From Haliscomenobacter sp. (GTDB lineage Bacteria; Bacteroidota; Bacteroidia; Chitinophagales; Saprospiraceae): 64,000 nt of DNA. The stretch covers positions 95,006-159,005 of the forward strand of contig JADJPL010000014.1 of NCBI GenBank assembly GCA_016713275.1, in the 5' to 3' direction. A program made the position numbers and the translations under genes. This document shows, in pieces, positions 51,364 to 60,952 of this stretch (the first letter of the stretch is position 1; every line of letters begins with the position of its first letter). The notes below the pieces were generated by a model, which was given only the letters and a program-made list of their open reading frames with translations, was not told the DNA's origin and did no database searches.

Positions 51364-54300
51364 TTATTTCCGTTTTCGCAAATCCAGGGTCCAGCTGTTT
51401 TCGGCGGCGGGGGGGAGTTCGGTGGGGGCCATGATTTCCCGTTCCCCGAAGGCAATGGTATCCCGGAGGACGTCGGTAAGTTCGGTTGGAGCGACGGAAA
51501 TCGGGGGTTGGGTGTGTCCGTAATCCCAGAATCGGCTAATGCGGCGGCCTTCTGCTTCGAAGCTATTGACCGGATAGGTTTCATATGCGCGGCCGCCGGG
51601 GTGCGCCACGTGGTAGGTACAGCCCCCAACGGAGCGTTTGTTCCAGGTGTCGTACACGTCGATAACCAGAGGGACATCCACGCCGACGGTGGGGTGCAAG
51701 GCGCTCGGCGGGGCCCAGGCTTTGTAGCGAATCCCCGCCACGTATTCGCCTTGCCCGCCTGCGCTCCGCAGGGGGATTCGCACCCCGTTGCAAAGCAACC
51801 AATAGCGGTCGGAATGGATGCCCGAGATTTTGACTTCCAGGCGCTCTACGGAGGAATCTACAAAACGGGCGGTACCCGAATTGCTCATTTCTTCACCCAG
51901 GACATGCCACGGCTCGATACCGCTGCGCAGCACCATTTGAATATCGCCCACCTGGGCGCGTCCCAGGAAAGGAAAACGAAACTCGAAGAAGGGTTCCAGC
52001 CATTCCATTTTGAAAGGGAACCCCGCCGCCTGGATTTGGGTGCATACATCGCGCAGGTCTTCGCGCACGTAGTGATGGAGCAGGTATTTATCGTGTAGTT
52101 CAGCGCCCCAGCGGACCAATTTCTGGCGGTAGGGCTGTTTCCAGAACCAGGCGATCAAGGTGCGGATCAGCAGAAGTTGCACCAGGCACATTTCCTTGCT
52201 TGGCGGCATGTCGAAGGCCCGGAGCTCCAGCAAGCCCAGCTGACCGGAAGCCGAGTCGGGGCGGTAAAGTTTGTCGATACAGAACTCCGCGCGGTGGGTG
52301 TTGCCGGTGATGTCCACCAGCAAATTGCGGAAAATGCGGTCGGTCAGCCAGAAAGGCAGGTTGTCTTCGCCGGGTTCGGGGACCTGGTCGAAGGCAATTT
52401 CCAGTTCGTACAACATTTCGGGGCGGCCTTCATCTACTCTTGGGGCCTGACTGGTTGGGCCAATAAACGCCGTGGAGAACAGATAGCTCAGCCCCGGGTG
52501 GTTTTGCCAAAAACCGATCAAGCTGCGCAACAAATCCGGGCGGCGCAAAATCGGGCTATCCGCCGGGTTGATCCCGCCGATGGTGATGTGGTTGCCGCCG
52601 CCCGTGCCGGTATGGCGCCCGTCCAGCATGAATTTTTCGGCGCCCAGGCGGCTTTGGCGGGCGGCTTCAAAGAGGTTGTCGTAATGGTGGAGCACCTCGC
52701 CCCAGGATTTGGCGGGGTGGATATTGACCTCGATGACGCCGGGGTCGGGGGTGACGGCCAGTTTTTCTACCCGGTTGTCGCGGGGCGGCTCATACCCTTC
52801 GAGGATCACCGGGATTTGCAGGCGGCTTGCGCTTGCTTCTATGGCGGCCAGGATTTCCAGGTAATGTTCGATGAGTTCGCAGGGCGGCAGGAAGAGGTAG
52901 AGCTTTCCGCCCCGGGCTTCCGCACACAGCGCCGTTTTGATGGTCGTCATCAATTGGGTGGGGCGGTAATCGTTTTTTTCTTCCGCTTCCTTTTTCTTTT
53001 TGATGTGGTACATGGGGTCTTTGAGCGCCGCTTCTTCCTCGTCAATTTCTTCCACTGCGAATGCTTTGGGATTGGCGATGCGGTCGGGTACGCGCTCATC
53101 CGCAGGCGAGTCGTAGCGGGCTTCTACCTTTTGATGGAAGGTTCCCAGGGCGCCCACGTCCTCAAATGGGCTTCGTTCGATGGGTTCTTCTTGCTGTTCA
53201 GGAGTTAAAAGGGGCAAGCGGTTGAGGGGCATGCGCAAGCCCATGGGCGAGTTGCCCGGCAGCAAAAACATTTGTTTGCGGCTGAATGTCCAGGCGCAGC
53301 TCCACCAGGAATCGGTGTCGCGGTTCCATGCCAGAGGCAACGCGAAACCGGTTGGGTTATTGGGGCCCCGGTCGAGCAGTTCCATTAGCGTCCGGCGCTC
53401 TATGGTGTCGCGCAAATTGACCTGGAGGGGGTCGACGTTGGGCGGCAGGTTGCCTTCTTCCCAGAGAAAATACACGATGTCCTCGTAGCCTGGACAGCGG
53501 TTTTCCGGATTGACACCCAGGTGCTTGGCGATCTCGATGAGGAAGGCTTCGGCATGGGAATGGTCGAATGCGTATTCGGCGTTGAGGCTGGCCAGCCACT
53601 GGGGGTTGCGCCACAACGGCTGGCCGTCCTTGCGCCAGAAAGCGGTATAGGCCCAGCGCGGGATGGCCTCCCCCGGATACCATTTGCCCATGCCGAAGTG
53701 AATAAACCCGCCCTGGCCAAAGATGTGCTGGAGTTGGAGGGCCAGGTCGTAACCCAGTTTGCGTTTGAGCGGTCCATCGGCTGCGCCGTTCCATTGGGCG
53801 GATTCCATGTCGTCGACCGAAACAAAGGTAGGCTCTCCCCCCATGCTCAGCCGAACGTCGCCAGCTTCCAGTGCCTGGTCTACGGCGTGGCCCAGAGCAA
53901 GGACCTGGGCCCACTCGGTGTCGGTGTACGGTTTGGTCACGCGGGGGTCTTCGTGGATGCGTTCCCCGGTGTTGCTATACGAAAAGACGGTTTCGCAGGG
54001 CTCCAGCCCGCCGGAGATGGGGGCGGCGCTGATCGGGTCGGGCGTGCAGGCCAGCGGGATATGGCCCGCTTCGGCGAGCAGCCCCGAGGTGGCGTCGAGG
54101 CCAATCCAGCCTGCGCCGGGGATATACACCTCCGCCCAGGCGTGGAGGTCGGTGAAATCCTCTTCTGCTCCGGAGGGGCCGTCGAGCGCTTTTTGGTCGG
54201 CTTTTAACTGCACCAGGTAGCCGGACACGAAGCGGGTAGCCAGCCCAAAATGGCGCAAAGCTTGCACGAGAACCCAGCCGGAGTCGCGGCAAGAGCCGAG

Positions 54301-54831
54301 GGCTTTGCCCAGGGTGTCTTCGCAGGTTTGCACGCCGGTTTCGAGGCGGATGACGTATTGGACCAGTTGGTTTAAATGCTGGTTGACGTTGACGAGGAAA
54401 TTGACCGTAATGTCGTGGAGAAAGGGTTTGCACGCTTCCACAAATTGCAGGAGGAGGGGGCCGTTTTCCGTCACCTCCAGGTATGGGGCCAGCTCTTTGC
54501 GCAATTGAGGGTCGTATTCAAAAGGAAACGTTTCGGCGTATTTCTCCAGAAAGAAGTCAAACGGGTTGATGGCGCGCAGTTCGGCGATAACTTCCACGTC
54601 GACCTTGAACTCGTTTACGCGGTCGGGAAAAACGACCCGGGCCAGGAAGTTGCCAAAGGGATCCTGCTGCCAGTTGATGAAATGCGGCTCGGGATGAATC
54701 TTCATCGAGTACGCGGCAATTTCGGTGCGCGAGTGCACGGCAGGGCGTAAGCGGATGATCTGGGGCCAAAGTTTAACCAACCGGTCGTACTGATAATGCG
54801 TGCTGTGTCGGATCGCTACTTTAATCGCCAT
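51364..54831 (-). CDS. Transglutaminase-like protease fused to a DUF2126 putative amidoligase
   Basis: 1,155 aa from the ATG at 54831 (MAIKVAIRHSTHYQYDRLVKLWPQIIRLRP). The N-terminal bacterial-transglutaminase beta domain covers residues 1-80. The papain-like transglutaminase core has Cys181 (GKALGSCRDSGW), His230 (TDLHAWAEVY) and Asp246 (WIGLDATSG). From about residue 340 to the end lies DUF2126, a predicted amidoligase with the glutamine-synthetase-like fold (MGGEPTFVSVDDMES, HFGMGKWYPGEAIPRW, DGRHTGTGGGNHITIGG, ELRAFDMPPSKEM). It is cytoplasmic, with no signal peptide. It is divergent from the ATP-grasp operon at 55138 and shares its regulatory region. It is the largest part of a predicted peptide-modification system. 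Confidence 0.93.
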   Translation of the reverse strand: MAIKVAIRHSTHYQYDRLVKLWPQIIRLRPAVHSRTEIAAYSMKIHPEPHFINWQQDPFGNFLARVVFPDRVNEFKVDVEVIAELRAINPFDFFLEKYAETFPFEYDPQLRKELAPYLEVTENGPLLLQFVEACKPFLHDITVNFLVNVNQHLNQLVQYVIRLETGVQTCEDTLGKALGSCRDSGWVLVQALRHFGLATRFVSGYLVQLKADQKALDGPSGAEEDFTDLHAWAEVYIPGAGWIGLDATSGLLAEAGHIPLACTPDPISAAPISGGLEPCETVFSYSNTGERIHEDPRVTKPYTDTEWAQVLALGHAVDQALEAGDVRLSMGGEPTFVSVDDMESAQWNGAADGPLKRKLGYDLALQLQHIFGQGGFIHFGMGKWYPGEAIPRWAYTAFWRKDGQPLWRNPQWLASLNAEYAFDHSHAEAFLIEIAKHLGVNPENRCPGYEDIVYFLWEEGNLPPNVDPLQVNLRDTIERRTLMELLDRGPNNPTGFALPLAWNRDTDSWWSCAWTFSRKQMFLLPGNSPMGLRMPLNRLPLLTPEQQEEPIERSPFEDVGALGTFHQKVEARYDSPADERVPDRIANPKAFAVEEIDEEEAALKDPMYHIKKKKEAEEKNDYRPTQLMTTIKTALCAEARGGKLYLFLPPCELIEHYLEILAAIEASASRLQIPVILEGYEPPRDNRVEKLAVTPDPGVIEVNIHPAKSWGEVLHHYDNLFEAARQSRLGAEKFMLDGRHTGTGGGNHITIGGINPADSPILRRPDLLRSLIGFWQNHPGLSYLFSTAFIGPTSQAPRVDEGRPEMLYELEIAFDQVPEPGEDNLPFWLTDRIFRNLLVDITGNTHRAEFCIDKLYRPDSASGQLGLLELRAFDMPPSKEMCLVQLLLIRTLIAWFWKQPYRQKLVRWGAELHDKYLLHHYVREDLRDVCTQIQAAGFPFKMEWLEPFFEFRFPFLGRAQVGDIQMVLRSGIEPWHVLGEEMSNSGTARFVDSSVERLEVKISGIHSDRYWLLCNGVRIPLRSAGGQGEYVAGIRYKAWAPPSALHPTVGVDVPLVIDVYDTWNKRSVGGCTYHVAHPGGRAYETYPVNSFEAEGRRISRFWDYGHTQPPISVAPTELTDVLRDTIAFGEREIMAPTELPPAAENSWTLDLRKRK

Positions 54832-54837
54832 GGTCAA

Positions 54838-55137
54838 AAATTTTCGGACGTTCGAAACGGGTTGGGCAACGGCAGATACCGTACGGCTTCAATTTGGGAT
54901 TTGGAATGATCGCCTAGCCAACCGCGCCGTCAATTGTTTTATATTTTGATTAAATCAAATTTAAAAGAATAAAATAGGGATTGCTTTGTAGGGTTGTTAT
55001 TTATAAATGCAAAATATTTTCTTACTAATATTGCGAATTTTCCAACCTGTATGGCAATTTATTGATTTTTTGTAAAAATAAACTATTTTTGATCGAAATC
55101 ATGGCTCTTTTAAGCGCTTGTCCAAATCTTTTGATGC
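54838..55137. other. A+T-rich divergent promoter region
   Basis: 300 bp between the divergent DUF2126 and ATP-grasp genes, markedly richer in A+T than the flanking genes. It holds the promoter described at 55062-55091 for the rightward operon. A promoter for the leftward gene is expected near 54900-54960 (a TTTTATATTTTGATT stretch is there) but is not clear. Confidence 0.55.
55062..55091 (+). promoter_or_regulatory. Strong Bacteroidota promoter for the ATP-grasp/Anbu operon
   Basis: TTG (55062-55064), exactly 19 bases, then TATTTTTG (55084-55091), a full match to TTG-N19-TAnnTTTG. The expected start is near 55097, giving a ~40-nt leader. This supports the ATG at 55138 as the true start of the first gene. 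Confidence 0.72.
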
Positions 55138-56439
55138 ATGACCCAAACGAGCCTCAACCAGGGCATCACGTATGCGGTGTATTCGGATGGGCACAAAGGA
55201 GCGGAGCAGATTTTCCCTTTTGATCTCTTCCCTCGCATCATTCCCGCTCCGGATTGGGAAAAGCTGGAAAAAGGACTGATCCAGCGCAACCTGGCGCTCA
55301 GTCTGTTCATCAAGGACGTTTACAGCGAGCGCAAAATCCTGAAAGACAAAATAGCGCCTCCTGCCTTGATTTTTCCCTCGCATCATTATTCGGAGGAAAT
55401 GCGAAGCATCAGGCCGAAGCACGACATCTATTGCCATATTTGCGGCACCGACCTGATCCGTCACAGCGACGGCAATTATTATGTACTGGAGGACAACCTG
55501 CGCAGCCCCTCGGGGGTTAGCTACGTGCTTTCCAACCGGGATGCCATCAAGCGCACCCTGGCCAACGCGTTTCGCTGGTCGAGCGTGCGTTCGGTGAGCG
55601 AATACCCGGCAGAGCTCCTGGCTACGCTGCAGTCGGTAGGGCCGAAATCAGAAGAACGCCCTTCGGTGGCGGTGCTCACGCCGGGGCCTTACAATTCGGC
55701 CTACTACGAGCATTCGTTCCTTGCCCACCGGATGGGGGTTGAGTTGGTGGAAGGGCGCGATTTGTTTGTGGAGAACAATTTCGTCTACATGCGCACGATC
55801 CATGGCCCCAGGCGCATCGACGTGCTTTACCGCCGCATCGACGACGCGTTTCTCGATCCGCTGGTTTTCCGCCCCGATTCCATGTTGGGGGTTGCGGGTA
55901 TAATGGGCGCCTACCGGGCCGGAAACATCACCATTGTCAATGCGCCGGGCACTGGGGTTGCGGACGACAAAGCGGTGTGCTCGTATGTGCCCGCTATGAT
56001 TCGCTACTACCTTGGCGAGGAACCCGTGATTCCGAATGTGCCTACCTACTTGTGCGAACGGGAAGAGGACCTGAAATACGTGCTGGAGCACATGAAGGAC
56101 CTGGTCGTCAAACCCGTGGATATGTCGGGGGGCTACGGCGTAGTGATTTGCGACCGCCTCAGCAAAGCGGAGCTGGAAGAAGTGAAGCAAACGATCCTGC
56201 ACGATCCGCGCAATTACATCGCCCAGCCCCGAATGGCCCTCTCGGTGCACTCGACGTATATCGAAAACAAAGGGGCGTTTGAGCCCCGGCATATCGACCT
56301 GCGCACGTTTACGCTGATGGGCAAAGACCGTCCCTACGTGCTCCCCGGCGGACTATCCCGGGTGGCGCTGAAAGAAGGCAGCCTGATCGTGAACTCCTCT
56401 CAGGGGGGAGGTTCCAAAGACACCTGGGTGACGGTTTGA
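55138..56439 (+). CDS. Circularly permuted ATP-grasp type 2 ligase
   Basis: 433-aa predicted ATP-dependent carboxylate-amine/thiol ligase of the CP_ATPgrasp family (former DUF404/407). Blocks: QGITYAVYSDGHKGAEQIFPFDLFPRIIP, GTDLIRHSDGNYYVLEDNLRSPSGVSYVL, LTPGPYNSAYYEHSFLA, MKDLVVKPVDMSGGYGVVICD (phosphate-binding), PRHIDLRTFTLMG, GGLSRVALKEGSLIVNSSQGGGSKDTWV. It lacks about 50 residues that precede the first block in many relatives; the promoter position supports the short form. First gene of an operon continuing with alpha-E, transglutaminase and Anbu. Confidence 0.92.
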   Translation: MTQTSLNQGITYAVYSDGHKGAEQIFPFDLFPRIIPAPDWEKLEKGLIQRNLALSLFIKDVYSERKILKDKIAPPALIFPSHHYSEEMRSIRPKHDIYCHICGTDLIRHSDGNYYVLEDNLRSPSGVSYVLSNRDAIKRTLANAFRWSSVRSVSEYPAELLATLQSVGPKSEERPSVAVLTPGPYNSAYYEHSFLAHRMGVELVEGRDLFVENNFVYMRTIHGPRRIDVLYRRIDDAFLDPLVFRPDSMLGVAGIMGAYRAGNITIVNAPGTGVADDKAVCSYVPAMIRYYLGEEPVIPNVPTYLCEREEDLKYVLEHMKDLVVKPVDMSGGYGVVICDRLSKAELEEVKQTILHDPRNYIAQPRMALSVHSTYIENKGAFEPRHIDLRTFTLMGKDRPYVLPGGLSRVALKEGSLIVNSSQGGGSKDTWVTV

Positions 56440-56464
56440 TTTGGCCGTAGGATGTAAAAATATT

Positions 56465-56530
56465 TGCCCTACTGGACATTTTCGTTTGCCGGGCATCCAG
56501 ACCGGGATTTCGCCCTGGCGTCTGAAGGGA
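56465..56530. repeat. Fragment of the ACTGGACATTTT repeat between operon genes
   Basis: The 116-bp gap between the ATP-grasp and alpha-E genes carries CCCTACTGGACATTTTCG, the terminal word of the elements at 3661 and 30603, but no obvious right end. Confidence 0.55.
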
Positions 56531-56555
56531 AGCCGCGGAGTAAGAAAACAAGACC

Positions 56556-57491
56556 ATGCTAGCAAGAATTGCCAACACCCTATACTGGATGGGCCGGTAC
56601 CTCGAGCGCACCGAGCACGTGGCCCGCTACCTGCGCGTGCAGTACTTTACCACCCAGGACGCGCCCATCAGCCAAAGCCGGGAGTTTGTGCTGCATTCCA
56701 TCGTCAACATGGCCGGCATTCCCTGGGAGGAACAGGCGCCGCTGGAGGAAGCCGAGGTGCTTTACCGGGCCTCCCTCGACCCCGGCAACCCGATGTCGAT
56801 CTTTTCGACCATCGCCAACGCCCGCGAAAATGCCCGGGGGATGCGCAATGTCCTGTCCTCCGAATTGTGGGAGGTGATCAACAAGTACTACCACTTCGTG
56901 AACAATTACCCGGTGGAGTATTTCAAAACCAAAGGGTTATACGATTTTACCATCGCCGCCGGGGAGCATTGTTCCCTTATTCGGGGCTATGTAGACAGCA
57001 CCCTGACCCACGATGAGGTGTGGGCGCTGATTCGCCTGGGCATCCACCTGGAACGCACCGCGCAAATTGCCCGCATCATCAGTTGCAAGTTGTACGATAT
57101 TTTTATCCTCACCGAAGGCAAGGAAAACATGCCGGCCGAAAACTACCAGTATACCGTGTTGCTGAAACTGCTGGAAAGTTTCGACATGAACCGCAACCAC
57201 TACAAAGCCCCGCCGGACCGGGAAAAAGCCCTGGAGTTTTTAATTTTGAACATCGATTTTCCCCGCTCCATGGCTTTTAACCTGCGGCAAGTGCAATACT
57301 TCCTGCGCAAACTGGGCATCAAAGACAAATCGGCGCACAGCGTGGGGTTCAAAGTGGGACGGATGTGCTCCCAGTACCAGTATCTGCTGTTTTCAGAAAT
57401 TGACGCGAACGTCGGCGAGTTTGTTGCCGATGCGCTGAACAAAGTCTACGAGATCCACGACGCCCTGGAGAAAGATTATTTTCATGCCTAA
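56556..57491 (+). CDS. Alpha-E domain protein (DUF403)
   Basis: 311-aa all-helical protein with the paired signature MLARIANTLYWMGRYLERTEHVARYLRV at the N-terminus and HLERTAQIARIISCKL in the middle (WxxRYxER-type and LERT-type repeats). It is conserved as a partner of CP_ATPgrasp and transglutaminase genes; its biochemical role is unknown, perhaps a scaffold or substrate-binding subunit. It ends 11 bp before the transglutaminase gene. Confidence 0.92.
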   Translation: MLARIANTLYWMGRYLERTEHVARYLRVQYFTTQDAPISQSREFVLHSIVNMAGIPWEEQAPLEEAEVLYRASLDPGNPMSIFSTIANARENARGMRNVLSSELWEVINKYYHFVNNYPVEYFKTKGLYDFTIAAGEHCSLIRGYVDSTLTHDEVWALIRLGIHLERTAQIARIISCKLYDIFILTEGKENMPAENYQYTVLLKLLESFDMNRNHYKAPPDREKALEFLILNIDFPRSMAFNLRQVQYFLRKLGIKDKSAHSVGFKVGRMCSQYQYLLFSEIDANVGEFVADALNKVYEIHDALEKDYFHA

Positions 57492-57502
57492 GCGCCCACG
57501 TT

Positions 57503-58399
57503 ATGACGGATTACGTTATTGAATACCGCACGCTGACCGAATACGAAAAACCCGTCAAGCAGGGGGCTTACGAGTTTTTGATCATGCCCTGCGAAAATGA
57601 GACCCAGAAGGTCAAGCATTTTCGCCTGTTGCATTCCATGCGGCGCGAGCCGTTTACGGCGCGCAACAAGTACGGTTTTTTGACCCACCATTTCCACATC
57701 CATACCGAGCCTTTCGAATACTTTTCCCTGAACCTGCTGGCCCAGGTAGCTAAAAATCCGCCTCCGCTCGACGTGTTTTCCAACCTGAGCGCAGCCGAAG
57801 AAAATGCCGTACTGGGAGGCATCGAGTTTCAGATGGATCAGCAGTCGTTTTTGCAGGTTACGCCCTTGTGCTTCCTTGGCCCGGGCGACTTTCCCGCGGA
57901 GGTGCTGCGGCTGGAAGGGGAAAACGTGGGGTCTTACCTGTTGCGGCTGAACGCCAGCATTCACCGCCTGCTGCAATACGTTCCGGGCATTACGGACGCG
58001 GGCACCCAGGCTAAAACGGCCCTGGAGATGGGCAAAGGCGTGTGCCAGGATTATGCGCACGTAATGATCGGCATCCTGCGCCCGCAGGGGATACCTGCCC
58101 GCTACGTCTCGGGATACCTCAACTTAAGCGACGACCGCAGCGATTCCCAGCTGCACGCCTGGGTGGAAGCGCTGATCCCGCAGGTCGGCTGGCGCGGTTT
58201 TGACCCGGCCAACCACCTCCAGGAAAATGACCATTTTATCAAAATTGCGCACGGCCGGGACTACCTCGATTGCCAGCCCATCAAGGGCGTGCTGACTACC
58301 GAAGGCGCCCACAAAACCTCGTACGAGGTTCTGGTGCGCAACAGCATGGATTACAACTGGTTTTTGCAGGAACAACAACAGCAACAGCAGCAGCAATGA
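57503..58399 (+). CDS. Transglutaminase-like cysteine peptidase with poly-Gln tail
   Basis: 298-aa protein with an N-terminal bacterial-transglutaminase domain (DYVIEYRTLTEYEKPVKQGAYEFLI) and a catalytic core carrying Cys181 (MGKGVCQDYAHVMIG), His218 (SQLHAWVEALI) and Asp234 (GFDPANH). It probably hydrolyses peptide or isopeptide bonds made by the ligases in the cluster. The C-terminus is a run of nine Gln interrupted only by one Glu upstream, encoded by CAA/CAG repeats (58370-58396), a likely slippage site. It is cytoplasmic and in an operon with alpha-E and Anbu. Confidence 0.92.
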   Translation: MTDYVIEYRTLTEYEKPVKQGAYEFLIMPCENETQKVKHFRLLHSMRREPFTARNKYGFLTHHFHIHTEPFEYFSLNLLAQVAKNPPPLDVFSNLSAAEENAVLGGIEFQMDQQSFLQVTPLCFLGPGDFPAEVLRLEGENVGSYLLRLNASIHRLLQYVPGITDAGTQAKTALEMGKGVCQDYAHVMIGILRPQGIPARYVSGYLNLSDDRSDSQLHAWVEALIPQVGWRGFDPANHLQENDHFIKIAHGRDYLDCQPIKGVLTTEGAHKTSYEVLVRNSMDYNWFLQEQQQQQQQQ

Positions 58400-58551
58400 T
58401 GCGGGTATGGGGATGTTGAAAACTTTCTGCCTCCATAACCCCAAAATACAGGGGAAGCAGGGACTGAAATCCCGCAAATCCCTGTATTTTGGGTCTATTT
58501 GTAGGGCGTTCTTCCCCATCGGGCAGGCCGCCTACGCAAACCAAACGAAAC

Positions 58552-59274
58552 ATGACGTATTGTCTGGGGATTAAAGTGCGCAGTGGCCTGGTGGCTATTG
58601 CCGATACGAGGATTACATCGGGAACGGAAACGACGATGGCCAAGAAAATATCGGTCCACGAAGGCGGGCGCAACAGCCTTTTTTGATGACCTCCGGGTTT
58701 GCGGTCTATTCGCGACAAAGCGGTGACCTATTTCGAGGAGCTCTTCGAGGAAGAGTCGTTCAAGTACACCAAAATGTACCAGGCCGTCAATGTGTTCGGA
58801 GAACAACTGCGCCGGGTCGCGCTGGAAGATAAGCGGTACCTGGCCGAGTCGGGGCTGTTTTTCAACCTCTACGCGATCGTGGGCGGCCAGCTGGAGAACG
58901 ACAAAGAGCACAAACTCTACATGTTGTACCCGGAAGGCAACTGGATTGAAATAGGACAGGGCTCCCCCTTTGCGATCATCGGCAACTCGGGGTACGGCAA
59001 ACCCATCCTCAACCGGGCCCTGACGTACGAATCCAGCTTGCGGTTCGCGTTCAAAACCGGATTCCTGTCGTTCGATTCCACCCGGGTAAGCGCCAACGAC
59101 GTGGGGTATCCGATTGATATCGCCATGTACCACCGCGATTCCTTCACCATGCAGCAATACCGCCTGCAGGAAGAAGACACCGCCCAAATCGGACAAATGT
59201 GGGCCAGCAAACTCAAAAACAGCATCGACGAAATCCCGGAATCCTGGATGGACGCGTTTTTGCCTTCGAAGTAA
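58552..59274 (+). CDS. Anbu, proteasome-type Ntn-hydrolase, with two compensating indels
   Basis: About 241-aa HslV/20S-like peptidase of the Anbu (ancestral beta-subunit) family. It starts MTYCLGIKVRSGLVAIADTRITSG; Thr2 becomes the N-terminal nucleophile after Met removal. The frame reads SLF then stops near 58685. Adding one T to the T-run at 58679-58684 and removing one from TTT near 58700 restores LMTSGLRSIRDKAVTYFEELFEEESF, after which the original frame continues. The rest is normal (QLENDKEHKLYMLYPEGNWIE, IGNSGYGKPILNRAL). Anbu genes are commonly found with this same set of ATP-grasp, alpha-E and transglutaminase genes. Confidence 0.92.
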
Positions 59275-59389
59275 GGGACCAGGAAAATGTGGGGCAGGAA
59301 CCCGGCGGGAGGAATATCGGCTCCATACGGCCTGGAAAACTACTCGAGCAGCTTGAAGAGCGCTACCCGCCGCAGGGGGCGTTATGGCT

Positions 59390-60308
59390 TCATGGATTTT
59401 TTTTCACAAACACGATATTGTCAGATTCCAATGCGTTGTTTTTCAGGTAATTAGGTATATTCGTGACCTCGTGGAGCTTGCCCTGTTGATCAATCAGGTG
59501 GGGAGCAAACCCCAGGGATTTTAATACCTGTTCGGCTTTCTGGTGTTCTGTATTCCCTCTTTCCAGCGAAAGATATTCCATGATAACGTACGGAGCGTGC
59601 GCGGTCAGGTGCTTTTTGAAACTATGGATGACCTTGAGTTCAGCGCCTTCCACATCGATTTTAACTACTCTGGGGATGAATGGGTTTTGGTCAAAAAAAT
59701 CGTCCAGCGTAATACTTTCCACGGTTACTTCCTTAGGGGTGTATGCTGAAAACCATTTCTCCTTTTTGAATTGATCCACATTCAGGGTGTTGTATTCGGA
59801 ATATAAATTGGGGAACTCGTAAAAGAAAGAAAACCAGTCGAATCCGAAATAGCCAGGTTAAACACCAGCAGGTTGTTCAAACCGGCGCTGTTTTTTTAAG
59901 GATACGATAAGTTGCCGGGGACGCTTCAAAGGCAAGAACTTTTCCGGAGCCGCCAGTTAATTGAGACGCCAGCAGGGAGAAGTAGCCATAATGAGCGCCT
60001 ACATCGACAAAGACATCGTGCTCATTCAACGTAGCTATCAAAAATTTAGCCAGACGTATTTCGGAAAAATGTGTTTTGCCGCCGGTCAGGTAGATGTCCG
60101 TGCTTGATGGCAACAGCACATGCATCCGGGTTTTAAAAAAGGTAGTACATATGGCCTCCTTTTCCTTTTTGGTTCTTTGATAAACCAATTCCCGAAATAA
60201 AATAGCCGTCATGTATTTGACAGGATGCGCCAACATCCTTTTGAGTTTGGATGCGGATGCTATGCGCTCCACTGTTTCAATGCCTGAAAAAAACGCTTCT
60301 TTTACCAT
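59390..60308 (-). CDS. FkbM-family SAM-dependent methyltransferase, two frameshifts
   Basis: About 306 aa when repaired. The ATG at 60308 opens MVKEAFFSGIETVERIASASKLKRM. SAM motif I is VFVDVGAHYGYFSLLASQL; the second FkbM signature is VVKIDVEGAELKVIHSF. Two single-base deletions break it: one in an A-run near 59895 (before NSAGLNNLLVFNLAISDSTGF), the other in a T-run near 59822 (before YEFPNLYSEYNTLNVDQF). FkbM proteins O-methylate sugars or natural products, often in surface-polysaccharide loci. It is downstream of and convergent with the Anbu operon and borders the cassette region. Confidence 0.85.
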
Positions 60309-60944
60309 ATTCAATCCTTGAAAATACGCTTTCTAGCACGCTGCCTGCGTGGTAACGAGATGTTGCCGAAAGGTAGGGAAAAGCGGGTAAAAGGCCAAGG
60401 AGCCTTGAGCTTTCTGATCCGGATTTGCCCAGTTGTCAAGACCATTCACCGGTTGGATTAAAAAAGGGCAGGCAGGGTCCGGTTTTACCTCGCCGGCTTG
60501 TGTTGCAGGAACAGGAACCGCCATGCTTCGTTTTTAGGCCGATCGGCCGTAGGTCATACCTTGGCGATTGGAAGACCAGCAACATTTCAAAGCAAACCTA
60601 TCGGCTTGGCGCCAAATGATCGTTTGCAGCTTTCCCAAAACCCTCTTATATTGGAGCAAACAAGCCTAAAACCCTCCGAATGCCCTACTCCCCAATCCTT
60701 TCTGCATCTGAATACCCGGCGAGAGCCCTTTCACCGTTCCAGCTAAAAGAGTTGCTCCTAACGGGGGCAGGGCCCGGAATCGGCATAATAGCCGAGCCCA
60801 GGGGAAAGATCGCGCTGAAAATCGACGGATATCTATACCAGGATCACGAAAAAAGGCTGGGACAAGATCAAAAGCCCACTGGACGACTTGGAACTTTGAG
60901 AGGACCGGCCTAAATTTAAGAGGGAATGCCCCACGTTTCGGGTT
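60309..60944. other. Gene-poor region, nothing recognised
   Basis: About 640 bp with only short frames that I do not recognise (for example a 77-codon frame at 60680-60913). It may contain degraded coding sequence. It contains no integrase gene, which matters for reading the adjacent cassette array. Confidence 0.5.
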
Positions 60945-60952
60945 TACTTAGT

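Noticed and set aside
51061..52098. Long Gly- or Pro-rich reading frames over the G tract
   Set aside because: They are by-products of runs of G with no stop codons in any frame; no start context, homology or composition of a real protein.
60680..60913. 77-codon ORF before the cassette array
   Set aside because: No recognisable domain, and the neighbouring sequence looks degraded; insufficient support to call a gene.
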